Source: UBA2784 sp964494625 (GTDB lineage: Bacteria > Pseudomonadota > Alphaproteobacteria > Micropepsales > Micropepsaceae). From it: 64,000 bases of DNA. A program made the position numbers and the translations under genes. Of this stretch, positions 17,324 to 27,399 are shown one piece after another (positions within the stretch are counted from its first letter, which is position 1; each line of letters starts with the position of its first letter). Where the stretch lies: the NCBI GenBank assembly GCA_964494625.1, contig CAZBRT010000002.1, forward strand, positions 1 through 64,000. Direction: 5' to 3'. The notes below the pieces were generated by a model, which did no database searches, was not told where the DNA came from, and saw only the letters and a list, made by a program, of their open reading frames with translations.

Positions 17324-18078
17324 CAGAGCGACTGGCCGTCATCAACCGTCATCAGCGTGCCGGTGATGAGGCGTGACGCCTCCGACGCCAGAAGCAGCAA
17401 CATGCCGTCGAGGTCGTCAGGGTTGCCGAGGCGGCGGCGCGGGAAGGTTGCAACCTGCTTCCTGCCGCCATCGGTTGCAAACCAGTCCGCATTGATTTCG
17501 GTTTCGATGTAGCCGGGGCAGATGGCATTCACGTTGATGCCGTGGCGCGCCCATTCACGCGCCAGCCCCTTCGTCATCATGGCGACCGCCGCCTTCGACA
17601 TGCAATAGGTGACAAGGCCCGGCAGCACCTTGAAGGCACCGATGGACGCGATGTTGATGATGCGCCCCTCCGCCTTGCGCGCAAGCATGCGGCGCGCCAC
17701 TTCGGTTGCAAGAAAAAACGGCCCGCGCACATTTGTGCCCATGATGCGGTCATAGTCGTCGGGCGTTACATCCACCGCACGGCCTTCGACATTCATGCCG
17801 GCATTGTTGACCAGGATATCGACCGGCCCCAATGCACGCGCGATGTCGTCGAGTGCGGGCGCGAATGCTTCGGGTTCCGTCACGTCCAGCGCCACTGCGT
17901 GGCATTTGTGTCCGGCGGCGCCAAGCTCGGCCGCAAGCACCTGCAGACGCTCCACCCTGCGCCCGGCAATGGCGACGCTTGCGCCATGATCTGCCAGCAC
18001 GCGCGCAAAGCGCTGCCCAAGGCCACTTGTGGCCCCGGTCACGAGTGCTGTCTTTCCGGCGAGATTAACTTTTTCCAT
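17323..18078 (-). CDS. Short-chain dehydrogenase/reductase (SDR)
   Basis: A 251-residue classical SDR: NAD(P)-binding TGATSGLG (14-21), NNAG (91-94), catalytic S145, Y158 and K162 (YCMSKAA), and the PGYIETEI motif. The substrate is unknown. It forms a two-gene unit with the hexapeptide acyltransferase and diverges from the FrnE-like gene. Confidence 0.92.
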   Translation of the reverse strand: MEKVNLAGKTALVTGATSGLGQRFARVLADHGASVAIAGRRVERLQVLAAELGAAGHKCHAVALDVTEPEAFAPALDDIARALGPVDILVNNAGMNVEGRAVDVTPDDYDRIMGTNVRGPFFLATEVARRMLARKAEGRIINIASIGAFKVLPGLVTYCMSKAAVAMMTKGLAREWARHGINVNAICPGYIETEINADWFATDGGRKQVATFPRRRLGNPDDLDGMLLLLASEASRLITGTLMTVDDGQSL

Positions 18079-18167
18079 GACGCGTTCGCGCTTTGCGGAG
18101 GCAGACTGCTTGGTTAGGGTGACGGCGCTATGCGGTCAAGGGCCGCGAGGCTTTCGGGGGCCGCAAG

Positions 18168-18818
18168 ATGCAGGTGACTGTTGTATCCGACACGATTTGC
18201 CCGTGGTGCTATGTGGGCAAGCGCAATCTTGATCAGGTGATGGCGGCGCGGCCCGATCTCGGCATCGTCCTTGAGTGGCGCGCCTACATGCTTGATCCAT
18301 CGATCCCGCCGGAGGGCGTTGACCGCAAGGAATATCTGCGCGCGAAATTCGGTGATGGCGAGCGTCCGCGCGCGATGGCCGACGCGCTGCGTCAGGCGGG
18401 CGAAGCTTCCGGGATCACCCTTGCTTTCGACAAGATCGCGCTCACGCCCAACACACTTGATTGCCACCGTCTGATCCGTTGGGCGCGTTCCGTCGGCGTG
18501 CAGCACAATCTCGTGGAAGCATTGTTTGCCGCCTATTTCACCCATGGCCGCAACATCGGCGATCGGCAAGTCCTTGCCGCTATCGCCAATGAGGCGGGCA
18601 TGGATGGCGAATTGGTCGAAGGGCTTCTGGCCAGCGATGCAGACTTGCAAGCCGTAATGCGCGAGATCTCCGTTGCGCAGGAGTTGGGCATCTCGGGCGT
18701 CCCCGCTCTCGTTATCGAGAACAAGTTCATGGTTGTGGGTGCCCATGCCCCCGAACAATTGATCCAGATATTCGAGCGGGCGCGAGATGCCCTGACCCCA
18801 ACGGCGGCAATGGGCTAG
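18168..18818 (+). CDS. DsbA-family oxidoreductase, FrnE-like
   Basis: A 216-residue cytosolic thioredoxin-fold protein with the CPWC active site (residues 11-14), a helical insertion and the cis-Pro segment GISGVPALVI. There is no signal peptide. FrnE-type proteins act as disulfide isomerases or oxidoreductases in the cytosol and have been linked to polyketide and stress functions. It converges on mfd with a 4-base overlap. Confidence 0.9.
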   Translation: MQVTVVSDTICPWCYVGKRNLDQVMAARPDLGIVLEWRAYMLDPSIPPEGVDRKEYLRAKFGDGERPRAMADALRQAGEASGITLAFDKIALTPNTLDCHRLIRWARSVGVQHNLVEALFAAYFTHGRNIGDRQVLAAIANEAGMDGELVEGLLASDADLQAVMREISVAQELGISGVPALVIENKFMVVGAHAPEQLIQIFERARDALTPTAAMG

Positions 18819-21800
18819 GCCTGCGCTGCCAGTTCGGCGATCTGCGCGACGATCCGCCTTGTGCCTTCCAGCCGGTCACCGACATTGGGCCATGTGCGCG
18901 CGATGAAGATGCGCTGGTCGGGCCGCACCTTCATCGTGTCTGCGTTGCGCGCGATATGGGCAATCAATGCGTGGGGCTGGGGGAATTCGTTCTTGCGGAT
19001 GGCGATGGTCGCGCCCTTGGGCCCCGCCTCCACCCGCTCGATGCGGGCGGTGCGGCAAAGCATCTTGATGCCGACGACGGCCAGCAATTGCTTCACCTCG
19101 TCGGGCAAGGGACCGAAGCGGTCAATCATCTCCGCGGCCACAGAGTCGATGTCACCGCCATTCTCAAGCTCGGCCAGACGGCGATAGAGCGACAGGCGCA
19201 GGCCCAGATCGGCAACATAGGTTTCGGGGATGAGCACTGAGGCGCCCAGATTGATCTGCGGTGACCATTGGTCAGCAATCTCGGCGTCTCCACCACCCTC
19301 GCGCAAGGCGGCGACTGCCTCCTCCAGCATCTCCTGGTAAAGTTCGAGGCCCACTTCCTTGATGTGGCCGGTCTGTTCCTCGCCCAGAAGATTGCCCGCG
19401 CCGCGAATGTCGAGGTCGTGGCTGGCGAGCGAAAATCCCGCACCCAGCGTATCCAGCGTTTGCAGCACACGCAGGCGGCGCTCGGCATTGGCGGTCAGCG
19501 TCTTGCCCGGCGGCAAGGTCATATAGGCATAGGCGCGGGCCTTTGACCGCCCGATGCGTCCACGCAGCTGATAGAGCTGTGCCAAGCCGAACATGTCCGC
19601 GCGGTGGATGACCATCGTGTTGGCGGAGGGAATGTCGAGGCCGCTTTCAACAATCGTGGTTGAGAGCAGGACTTCGTATTTGCGCTCGTAAAACGCATTC
19701 ATCACGTCATCCAGCTGGCCGGGAGCCAACTGGCCGTGGGCGGTGATGACTTTCACCTCGGGCACAGTCTCTTCCAGAAATTCGCGCGCCTCAGCCAAAT
19801 CGGCGATGCGCGGCACAACGTAGAATGATTGGCCACCGCGATAATGTTCGCGCAATAGCGCCTCGCGCACGACAAAGGGGTCCAATGGACCCACAAAAGT
19901 GCGCACGGCCAGGCGGTCCACCGGCGGCGTTGCAATCAGGGACATGTCGCGTACGCCTGACAGCGCCAATTGCAGCGTGCGCGGGATTGGCGTTGCGGTC
20001 AGGGTCAGCACATGCACGTCGGCGCGCAGCTGCTTCAGGCGCTCCTTGTGGGACACACCAAAGTGCTGCTCCTCGTCGATGATGAGCAGGCCCAAATCCC
20101 TGAAGGCAATGTTCTTGGCCAGGAGCGCATGCGTGCCGACAACAATGTCCACTTGGCCCTCGGCCAGCGCCTTTCGCGTATCTGATGCTTCCTTCGCGGT
20201 GACAAGACGTGACAATTGGCGAACCTTCATCGGCCAGCCATTGAAACGCTCGGTGAAGGTGCGGAAGTGCTGGCGGCTGAGCAGGGTTGTCGGCACCACG
20301 ACGGCGACCTGCTTGCCGGCCAGCGCCGTCATGAAGGCAGCGCGCAGCGCCACCTCGGTCTTGCCGAAGCCGACATCGCCGCAAATGAGGCGGTCCATCG
20401 GCTTGCCGCGCGCCAGATCTTCAAGCGTGTCGGCGATGGCGCGCTGCTGGTCATCGGTTTCCTCGTAAGGGAACCGCGCGCAGAACTCGTCATAAAGTGA
20501 ACGCTCGCCAAGAATTTCCGGCGCACTTTTCAGCGCACGGGCGGCCGCAACCCGCATCAATTCAGCGGCGATCTCGCGGATGCGGTTCTTGAGCTTGGCC
20601 TTGCGCGCCTGCCAGCCCGCACCGCCCAGCCGATCCAGCTGGACGTTGCCCTCTTCCGATCCAAAGCGTGTCAGAAGCTCGATGTTCTCGACCGGCAGGA
20701 ACAGGCGCCCGCCGTCATACTCAAGCGCGAGACAATCATGCGGTGCGCCCTGAACTTCGATCGCCACAAGTCCCGTATAGCGGCCGATGCCGTGCTCGAC
20801 ATGGACCACAAGGTCGCCCGCCGTCAGCGCGGTTGCCTCTTTCAGGAAGTTGGCGGCCTTGCGCGTTTTTCGCGCCGTGCGGATCAGGCGGTCGCCCAAC
20901 ACGTCCTGTTCGGAGATAAAGGCGATGTCGTCGCTCTCAAAGCCGCGTTCAAGGCCCAGCACACAGACCGCAATCGCATCGCGGTGCAATGCGCGGGCCT
21001 CTGACAGATCTTTCACGACCTTGACGGCCTTGGCGCCGTGATCGGCCAGAACCGAGCCCATGCGGTCGGCAGAGCCATCGCTCCAGCAGGCAAAGATCGT
21101 GCGCTTGCCTGATTTCTGGAGTTCCGCCACATGGGCAATCAACACGTCAAAGACGTTGCGGCCGGGTTGTTGGCGCTCGGGCGCGAAATCACGCCCCTGC
21201 CTTGCAGGCGCATTGATCGCCGTCTCGCGCGCAAAGGGGGTCAGTTCGCGTGAACGCAATGCCGCAAGGCGGTCGGCAAACTCCGCAGGCGCCAGATAGA
21301 GCGCATGGGGTTCAAGCGGCTTGAATGACGGTCCTGCCAAACCGGTCTTGCCGCCACGGGCGGTTCGGCCCAGTTCCAGATTGGTGCGCCGGGCTTCGTG
21401 GTGCTCGGCAATCTGGGCAAAGCGCGCGTCGATGGCTTCACTTGCCTGCGGGTCAAGCAGCACAAGCGACGGCGCCACATGGTCGAACAGGGTCTCGCTT
21501 GCTTCCAGGAACAGCGGCAGGAAATGCTCCATGCCCGCATGCTTGCGTCCTGCGCTGATCGCCTCATAGAGCGGATCGCCGTCGGTGATCGCGCCGAAGG
21601 CTGCAACATAGCCGGCACGGAAGCGGCGGATCGCATCCGCATCCATGACAATTTCGCTGACCGGCAAAAGGTTTGCGCTGCGCATTTCGCCGCGCGATTT
21701 CTGCGTCTCGGGATCGAAGGCGCGTATGCGTTCAATGGCATCGCCGAAATAGTCGAGGCGCAGCGGCGCCTCCTGACCCGGCGGGAAAAGGTCAAGGATG

Positions 21801-22303
21801 CCGCCGCGCACGGCATAGTCGCCGGGCTCGACAACGGTTGCCGCCCGCACATAGCCAATGCGTTCCAGATGCGGGATCAGCCGATCCATCGGCTCAACCA
21901 TGCCGGGCTTCAGCGTTCGCGCCAGTGACGCAAGCAGCGCGCGCGACGGCACACGCTGCAAAAGTGCATTGACGGTCGTCACCACCAAAAGGCCCTTTGC
22001 CGAAGCGGTCGACCCCGCCAATTCCGACAATGCCGCAAGCCTGCGCGCCATGATGTCGGCACGCGGCGATACGCGGTCATAGGGCACGCAATCCCAAGCC
22101 GGAAAGACAATGACGCTCAGCCCCGGTGCGAAATAATGCGCGGCCTCGGCCAGGGCGGAAGCGTGTGCCTCATCGCGGGCGATGTGGAGCAGCCGCTCGC
22201 CCGCGCCGGCCAGCTGGCTTGCGAGCATGCCGTCATAGCCTTCCGGCACACTGGCAATGACCGCACGCTTTTGCGTGGACCGGACAAGCTCAAGAAAGTT
22301 CAT
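18815..22303 (-). CDS. mfd: Transcription-repair coupling factor Mfd
   Basis: A 1162-residue protein of the usual length. The N-terminal UvrB-like module (GYDGMLASQLAGAGERLLHI, FPAWDCVPYDRVSP), the RNA-polymerase-binding CarD-like domain (GDLVVHVEHGIGRYTG), the SF2 helicase core with Walker A GDVGFGKTEVA and DEEQHFGVSHKE, ATPIPRTL, and the C-terminal TRCF domain are all present. It removes stalled RNA polymerase and recruits UvrA. Its start overlaps the sdhE stop by 4 bases. Confidence 0.98.
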   Translation of the reverse strand: MNFLELVRSTQKRAVIASVPEGYDGMLASQLAGAGERLLHIARDEAHASALAEAAHYFAPGLSVIVFPAWDCVPYDRVSPRADIMARRLAALSELAGSTASAKGLLVVTTVNALLQRVPSRALLASLARTLKPGMVEPMDRLIPHLERIGYVRAATVVEPGDYAVRGGILDLFPPGQEAPLRLDYFGDAIERIRAFDPETQKSRGEMRSANLLPVSEIVMDADAIRRFRAGYVAAFGAITDGDPLYEAISAGRKHAGMEHFLPLFLEASETLFDHVAPSLVLLDPQASEAIDARFAQIAEHHEARRTNLELGRTARGGKTGLAGPSFKPLEPHALYLAPAEFADRLAALRSRELTPFARETAINAPARQGRDFAPERQQPGRNVFDVLIAHVAELQKSGKRTIFACWSDGSADRMGSVLADHGAKAVKVVKDLSEARALHRDAIAVCVLGLERGFESDDIAFISEQDVLGDRLIRTARKTRKAANFLKEATALTAGDLVVHVEHGIGRYTGLVAIEVQGAPHDCLALEYDGGRLFLPVENIELLTRFGSEEGNVQLDRLGGAGWQARKAKLKNRIREIAAELMRVAAARALKSAPEILGERSLYDEFCARFPYEETDDQQRAIADTLEDLARGKPMDRLICGDVGFGKTEVALRAAFMTALAGKQVAVVVPTTLLSRQHFRTFTERFNGWPMKVRQLSRLVTAKEASDTRKALAEGQVDIVVGTHALLAKNIAFRDLGLLIIDEEQHFGVSHKERLKQLRADVHVLTLTATPIPRTLQLALSGVRDMSLIATPPVDRLAVRTFVGPLDPFVVREALLREHYRGGQSFYVVPRIADLAEAREFLEETVPEVKVITAHGQLAPGQLDDVMNAFYERKYEVLLSTTIVESGLDIPSANTMVIHRADMFGLAQLYQLRGRIGRSKARAYAYMTLPPGKTLTANAERRLRVLQTLDTLGAGFSLASHDLDIRGAGNLLGEEQTGHIKEVGLELYQEMLEEAVAALREGGGDAEIADQWSPQINLGASVLIPETYVADLGLRLSLYRRLAELENGGDIDSVAAEMIDRFGPLPDEVKQLLAVVGIKMLCRTARIERVEAGPKGATIAIRKNEFPQPHALIAHIARNADTMKVRPDQRIFIARTWPNVGDRLEGTRRIVAQIAELAAQA

Positions 22304-22563
22304 GGCAGGTGCTTCCCCAGCCCTGCGCGGATGCGGGCAAGAAGCGCATGGTCGTGCGCCGCCGGGGCTTCCTCGCGGCCGAGGATCCAGCCGTAAATCT
22401 GGTGGTCATCCTCGTCCAGAAGCGCCTCAAACCGGTCCAGCTCGACTTGGTCCAGAAGGTGAAGCTCCCGGTCCGCAAAACCGCCCAGCACAATGTCCGC
22501 CTCGCGGAAGCCGCGATGGTGCGCACGATAGGAAAGGCGCTTGAGGCGTGTCTGGTGGTCCAT
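22300..22563 (-). CDS. sdhE: FAD assembly factor SdhE (succinate dehydrogenase assembly factor 2)
   Basis: An 87-residue all-helical protein with the RGxxE motif (HRGFREADIVLGGF, R17-E21) needed for covalent flavinylation of SdhA. The helix-bundle ending LLDEDDHQIYGWILG is typical. It is coupled to mfd by an ATGA overlap, an arrangement common in alphaproteobacteria. Confidence 0.95.
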   Translation of the reverse strand: MDHQTRLKRLSYRAHHRGFREADIVLGGFADRELHLLDQVELDRFEALLDEDDHQIYGWILGREEAPAAHDHALLARIRAGLGKHLP

Positions 22564-22683
22564 CGTATGCTTTAAGGGGCTTTGGATCGCAGGCTTTCGG
22601 CCGCAAATGCCGGGTCGGGGCGGTGCATATAGGCGGTTACGTCCGGCTTGTCAGCCCCCGCCCCGGAGCGCGATGTTTGGGCC

Positions 22684-24771
22684 ATGCGGCCCGAGATTCT
22701 GTTCCCCCTCTTTGCCCCGGTATCCAGCCTTCCCGGGGTGGGGCCAAAGCTTGCCAAGTTGATCGGCAAGGCTGCGGGCGAGCGGGTGATTGACCTCGTT
22801 TTTCTCCAGCCGACCGGCTTCATCGACCGGACCTATTGCCCCAAAGTGATGGCGGCCGAGGAAGGCAGGATTGCCACCTTGGACATTTCCGTGCTCGCCC
22901 ATCAGCCGGCGCCGCGCAAGGGCCTGCCGTGGCGGGTCGCGTGCTATGACGACAGCGGCCCCATCGAACTCGTCTTCTTCGCGGCGCGCGGCGATTATGT
23001 CGGCAAAATCCTGCCCGTCGCAGCAAGACGGCGGATCAGCGGCAAGGTCGAAAGCTATAACGGCAAAAAGCAGATGGTGCATCCCGACTTCGTGGTCGAT
23101 CCCGCCAAGGGAGAGGATGTGCCCGCCTTCGAGCCGATCTATCCGCTGACCGAGGGTTTGAGCGCGCGCGTCATGGCCAAGGCCGTGCGCCATGCGCTTG
23201 AAACCGTTCCGGACCTGACCGAGTGGCAGGACGCAGCGTTTCTCAAGCAGAACAATTGGGCGGGCTGGCACTCGTCGGTTGCCGGATTTCACGCGATCCA
23301 TGTCGAGGGCGGTGCGGCGGCGGAAACCGCAAGGCGGCGTTTGGCCTTTGACGAATTGCTGGCCAACCAGCTGACGCTTCTTCTCGCCCGTGAAAGACAG
23401 CGCGGCCTGCGCGGCCGGAAATTGTCCGGCGATGGAACATTGCGCCGCACGCTGGAGGCGCGTCTGCCCTTTGCGCTCACGCAGGACCAGAAGACCGCCC
23501 TTGGCGAAATCGACGCCGACATGGCCAGTGATCGGCGCATGACGCGTCTGCTTCAGGGCGATGTCGGCTCAGGCAAGACCATCGTTGCCTTGCTTGCCAT
23601 GCTATCGGCGGTGGAAACGGGCGCGCAGGCAGCCCTGATGGCGCCGACCGAAATCCTTGCCCGTCAGCATTTCGCGACGCTCAGCGCGCTGTGCACGCCG
23701 ATCGGTATCGGGACCGTACTGCTGACGGGGCGCGAACGCGGCAAGGTGCGCGAGGAAATCCTCGCCGCCATGGCAGACGCCAAGGCACAGATCATCATCG
23801 GCACGCATGCGCTGTTCAGCGAGGATGTTGTCTTTGCCGATCTTGGTCTGGCGGTGATCGACGAGCAACACCGCTTTGGCGTGAGCCAGCGTGCCGCCCT
23901 TGTCCGCAAAGGCGGCGAGCCGGTCGATACGCTGGCGATGACGGCTACACCCATTCCGCGCACGCTGGAGCTGACGCTCTATGGCGACATGGATGTCAGC
24001 CGCATCCGGGAACGGCCGCCGGGCCGCCAGAAGATCGACACACGCGCCGTGCCCTTTGCGCGCATCGGCGAGATGGCCGAAGCGGTCGCCCGTGCCCTTG
24101 CACGCGGCGAGCGCATTTACTGGATCTGCCCGATGGTGAACGAGACCGAGGAAAGCGATCTTGCTGCTGTAACCGCGCGCTTTGCCGTGCTCTCCAAGCG
24201 CTTTGGTGATGTCGTGGCACTGGCCCATGGCCAGATGAAGGGTGCGGAGCGTGACAATGCGATGGAACGGTTCCGCAGCGGCGAAGCGCGCGTTCTGGTC
24301 GCGACCACGGTCGTGGAAGTCGGGGTCGATGTGCCCGAGGCCACGATCATGATCATCGAACATGCGGAGCGCTTTGGCCTGTCGCAATTGCATCAGTTGC
24401 GGGGGCGCGTGGGGCGCGGCACAAGGGCATCGCACTGCATCCTCCTCTATCAGGATGATCCGCCTTTGGGCGACACAGCGCGCGCACGCCTGTCCGCCAT
24501 CCGCGAGACGGATGACGGTTTCCGCATCGCGGAGGAGGATTTGCGGCTGCGCGGCGCCGGTGACGTTCTGGGCACGCGGCAATCGGGTGACATTCCAATG
24601 CGCCTCGCGCGGCTTGAAACCGACCGCGACCTGATCGAGGCTGCGCGGGATGATGCGCGCCTTGTCCTCTTGCGTGATCCTGCCCTTGCTGCAGCGCGTG
24701 GGCAGGCCTTGCGCACCCTGCTCTATCTCTTTGAGCGCGACGAGGCCGTGCGCCTTCTGCGGACGGGTTGA
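22684..24771 (+). CDS. recG: ATP-dependent DNA helicase RecG
   Basis: About 695 residues from the ATG at 22684 (MRPEILFPLFAP), where homologues begin; a TTG at 22648 would add 12 residues. The wedge domain, Walker A GDVGSGKTIVALLAML, DEQHRFGVSQ, MTATPIPRTLELT, and motif V/VI (EATIMIIEHAERFGLSQLHQ, LRGRVGRG) are visible. It remodels stalled forks and branched recombination intermediates. It diverges from sdhE and is followed after 6 bases by the phosphotransferase gene. Confidence 0.97.
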   Translation: MRPEILFPLFAPVSSLPGVGPKLAKLIGKAAGERVIDLVFLQPTGFIDRTYCPKVMAAEEGRIATLDISVLAHQPAPRKGLPWRVACYDDSGPIELVFFAARGDYVGKILPVAARRRISGKVESYNGKKQMVHPDFVVDPAKGEDVPAFEPIYPLTEGLSARVMAKAVRHALETVPDLTEWQDAAFLKQNNWAGWHSSVAGFHAIHVEGGAAAETARRRLAFDELLANQLTLLLARERQRGLRGRKLSGDGTLRRTLEARLPFALTQDQKTALGEIDADMASDRRMTRLLQGDVGSGKTIVALLAMLSAVETGAQAALMAPTEILARQHFATLSALCTPIGIGTVLLTGRERGKVREEILAAMADAKAQIIIGTHALFSEDVVFADLGLAVIDEQHRFGVSQRAALVRKGGEPVDTLAMTATPIPRTLELTLYGDMDVSRIRERPPGRQKIDTRAVPFARIGEMAEAVARALARGERIYWICPMVNETEESDLAAVTARFAVLSKRFGDVVALAHGQMKGAERDNAMERFRSGEARVLVATTVVEVGVDVPEATIMIIEHAERFGLSQLHQLRGRVGRGTRASHCILLYQDDPPLGDTARARLSAIRETDDGFRIAEEDLRLRGAGDVLGTRQSGDIPMRLARLETDRDLIEAARDDARLVLLRDPALAAARGQALRTLLYLFERDEAVRLLRTG

Positions 24772-24777
24772 CGCGCC

Positions 24778-25779
24778 ATGACCACACCGGATTTTGCGGA
24801 TGCATTGCGTGATGGACTTGCAGCCATTTGGCCGGACTTGCAGGAAATCTCGGGCATCACGCGGCTTTCGGGTGGTGCAAGCCAGGAGACTTGGGCGTTC
24901 ATGGCCCAGCGCGGACACGCGCGCGTCAAGCTCATCCTGCGCCGCGTGCCTGGCGGCAAGCGTGCGGTTGAAAGCGCGACGGCGGCGCCCCTGGCAACAG
25001 AAGCGGCCGTGATCCGCGCAGCCGCGCGTTCCGGTGTGAAGGTGCCGGAAGTCTTTGCCGTGTTTTCACCCGACAGTGCGGTCGGCGAAGCCTATGTGAT
25101 GTCGCATCTTGAGGGCGAGACCCTTGCGCGCAAAATCCTGCGCGATGATGCCTTTGCGAACGTGCGTCCGCGCCTTGCGCGACAATGCGGCCAGATCCTT
25201 GCGCGCATCCATGCGACTGATACCACCGGCGTGGCCGGTCTGCGCATCTCGGATGGCCCCGCCCAGTTGCAGCAATATCGCGACATCTATCAGCGTTACG
25301 ACCAGCCGCGGCCCGTTTTCGAACTTGCCTTTGCGTGGCTTGAAGCCCAATTGCCGCCCTGCCCGTCTCCCCTTCTGGTGCATGGCGATTTCCGCAATGG
25401 CAATCTGATGATCGCACCGGATGGCGTGCGCGGCGTGCTTGACTGGGAACTCGTGCATCTTGGTGACCGCCGCGAGGATCTGGGCTGGCTGTGCGTCAAC
25501 TCGTGGCGCTTTGGCATGGCGGGAAAGCGTGTGGGCGGCTTTGGCGATGTGGCCGATCTTCTGGCGGGTTACGAAGAGGCGTCGGGCGTCCGCCATTCCA
25601 CCCGCGATGTGATGCTGTTTGAAGCACTCGGCTCCCTCAAATGGGGCATCATGTGCATGACCATGTACGAGGTCTATGCGAGCGGTGCCGACAAGTCAGT
25701 TGAGCGTGCTGCCATCGGGCGGCGCGCCTCGGAAGCGGAAATGGACCTCATCAATCTGATGAAGGAGGCACGCGCATGA
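24778..25779 (+). CDS. Phosphotransferase family protein (APH fold, ACAD10/11-like kinase)
   Basis: A 333-residue kinase-fold protein. The Brenner motif HGDFRNGNLM gives H202, D204 and N209; LDWELVHLGD gives the metal-binding D222. Relatives next to acyl-CoA dehydrogenases phosphorylate hydroxy-acyl-CoAs before dehydration (known of the ACAD10/11 type). Its ATGA overlap with the DUF6285 gene and the thiolase nearby fit a lipid catabolic role. No acyl-CoA dehydrogenase lies in the window. Confidence 0.85.
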   Translation: MTTPDFADALRDGLAAIWPDLQEISGITRLSGGASQETWAFMAQRGHARVKLILRRVPGGKRAVESATAAPLATEAAVIRAAARSGVKVPEVFAVFSPDSAVGEAYVMSHLEGETLARKILRDDAFANVRPRLARQCGQILARIHATDTTGVAGLRISDGPAQLQQYRDIYQRYDQPRPVFELAFAWLEAQLPPCPSPLLVHGDFRNGNLMIAPDGVRGVLDWELVHLGDRREDLGWLCVNSWRFGMAGKRVGGFGDVADLLAGYEEASGVRHSTRDVMLFEALGSLKWGIMCMTMYEVYASGADKSVERAAIGRRASEAEMDLINLMKEARA

Positions 25780-26135
25780 TGGACAAACCCGAGATTGGTG
25801 AGCTTGTCGCCGCCGTGCGCAATTTTCTGGAACAGAAGGCCATGCCGGAGCTGACGGGCCACACGGCGTTTCATGCGCGCGTGGCCGTCAATGCGCTCGA
25901 CATCGTGCTGCGCGAACTTGCGCATGGCCCAGCACTTGAGGCGGCCGAGCGGAAGGGGCTTTCGGCTTTTGTGGCCGAGGGCACGCTTGTCGAGATGACC
26001 CGCGCGCTATGTGCGAAAATCCGCGACGGCGCGCTCACGCCCGATACGCCGGGATTGCTTGAGCAACTTGAAGCCACCACGCGCGGCAAGCTTTCGGTCG
26101 ATCAGCCGAATTATTCGGGGCTTGCCCACGCCTGA
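25776..26135 (+). CDS. DUF6285 family protein
   Basis: A 119-residue mostly helical protein matching the small family regularly found next to APH-type phosphotransferases and acyl-CoA dehydrogenases (pattern ELVAAVRNFLE, FHARVAVNALDIVLREL, VDQPNYSGL). The start overlaps the kinase stop by 4 bases. The function is unknown; a kinase accessory role is inferred from constant association. Confidence 0.75.
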   Translation: MMDKPEIGELVAAVRNFLEQKAMPELTGHTAFHARVAVNALDIVLRELAHGPALEAAERKGLSAFVAEGTLVEMTRALCAKIRDGALTPDTPGLLEQLEATTRGKLSVDQPNYSGLAHA

Positions 26136-26136
26136 A

Positions 26137-27339
26137 TTACGCGCCCATCGCGCCGATGATGGCGACCGAGCACACATTCATCGACGGTGAACCGCCGAGA
26201 TTGTGCGTCAGGCCGATTTTCGGGTCTTTCAGCTGCCGCGCACCGGCCCTGCCCTGAAGCTGCAGATACATCTCGTAGAGCATCCTCAGGCCCGACGCGC
26301 CGATGGGATGGCCAAAGCATTTGAGGCCGCCATCGATCTGGCAAGGCACGCCGCCATCCGCGTCATAGAAACCGTCCATCACGTCCTTCACGGCGCCGCC
26401 TTCAGGCGAGATGAACAAATCTTCCATCGTGACGAGTTCAGTTACCGAGAAGCAGTCATGCACCTCGATCATACTCAGTTCGCGGCGGGGATCGCGGATC
26501 CCCGCTTCGTCATAGGCGCGCTTGGCGGCGATGCGTGCCGTGTGGAAATAGCTGCCGTCCCAGGAATTGTGCGAGCTCTCAAGCCCGTTCGAGAGGGCCA
26601 ACTGCAGCGCCTTCACGCCGATGATGTTCTTCTTGCCCATGGCGCGGGCGACTTCAGGCGTCGTGACAATGGCGCAGGCCGCGCCGTCCGACACGCCGCA
26701 GCAGTCAAAAAGACCCAGCGGTTCGGCAATCATGGGAGCTGCAAGACACTGGTCTTCCGTGATCGCCTTCTGCAGATGGGCTTTCGGGTTCTTCGTGCCA
26801 TTGGCGTGGCTTTTCACCGAGACGTGGGCAATCGCGCGCTTCAAATCCTCTTTCGAGACCTTGTGCTTGGCGCGATAGGCCGATGCCAATTGGGCGAAAT
26901 TGCCGGGGGCCGATCCATTGGCGCCCCATTGCGGCAAGAGCGTGCCGGGCTGGCCGGTCGGCAGGCCGCCATAGCCGGTGTCTTTCAGCTTCTCCACACC
27001 CAGTGCCAGCGCGATGTCGCACGCGCCCGCCGCCACGGCATAGACGGCGCCGCGAAATGCTTCCGAGCCGCTGGCGCAGAAATTCTCGACGCGCGTCACC
27101 GCAATGTTGGGCAACCGCAACGCGACCGACAAAGGCGTGCCGCCCTTGCCCACACTCTGCTCGTCAATATGGGTTGAAAGCCAGGCCGCCTGTATCTGGC
27201 TTGTCTCAATGCCGGCATCGCCCAACGCCTCGAGATAGGCTTCGACCATCAGCTCTTCGGCACCCATGTTCCAGCGCTCGCCGAATTTCGAGCAGCCCAT
27301 GCCGAGAATGGCAACCTTGTCGCGAATGCCGCTGGCCAT
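26137..27339 (-). CDS. Thiolase family protein (SCP2/SCP-x type acetyl-CoA acetyltransferase)
   Basis: A 400-residue thiolase-fold protein. The nucleophile is C88 (VENFCASGSEAFRGA); HDCFSVTELVTME and GHPIGASGLRMLYE supply the histidines. At the C-terminus, where biosynthetic thiolases have the second Cys, this protein has HNLGGSPSMNVC, as in the SCP2-like branch. Such enzymes work on bulky branched or sterol side-chain CoAs, often with a DUF35 partner. The HMGS-like/DUF35 fusion at 28372 is a candidate partner, with a sugar epimerase gene between them. Confidence 0.9.
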   Translation of the reverse strand: MASGIRDKVAILGMGCSKFGERWNMGAEELMVEAYLEALGDAGIETSQIQAAWLSTHIDEQSVGKGGTPLSVALRLPNIAVTRVENFCASGSEAFRGAVYAVAAGACDIALALGVEKLKDTGYGGLPTGQPGTLLPQWGANGSAPGNFAQLASAYRAKHKVSKEDLKRAIAHVSVKSHANGTKNPKAHLQKAITEDQCLAAPMIAEPLGLFDCCGVSDGAACAIVTTPEVARAMGKKNIIGVKALQLALSNGLESSHNSWDGSYFHTARIAAKRAYDEAGIRDPRRELSMIEVHDCFSVTELVTMEDLFISPEGGAVKDVMDGFYDADGGVPCQIDGGLKCFGHPIGASGLRMLYEMYLQLQGRAGARQLKDPKIGLTHNLGGSPSMNVCSVAIIGAMGA

Positions 27340-27399
27340 GATGTGGTCCTCCGGGAAGCAAAGGGTGATGGGCGAGTTTCCGGGAAAGCGCGCTTTACG

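Noticed and set aside
22634..22640. GTAACC on the minus strand upstream of sdhE
   Set aside because: No CG-type -10 at the right distance, and sdhE-mfd is a housekeeping pair; chance match.
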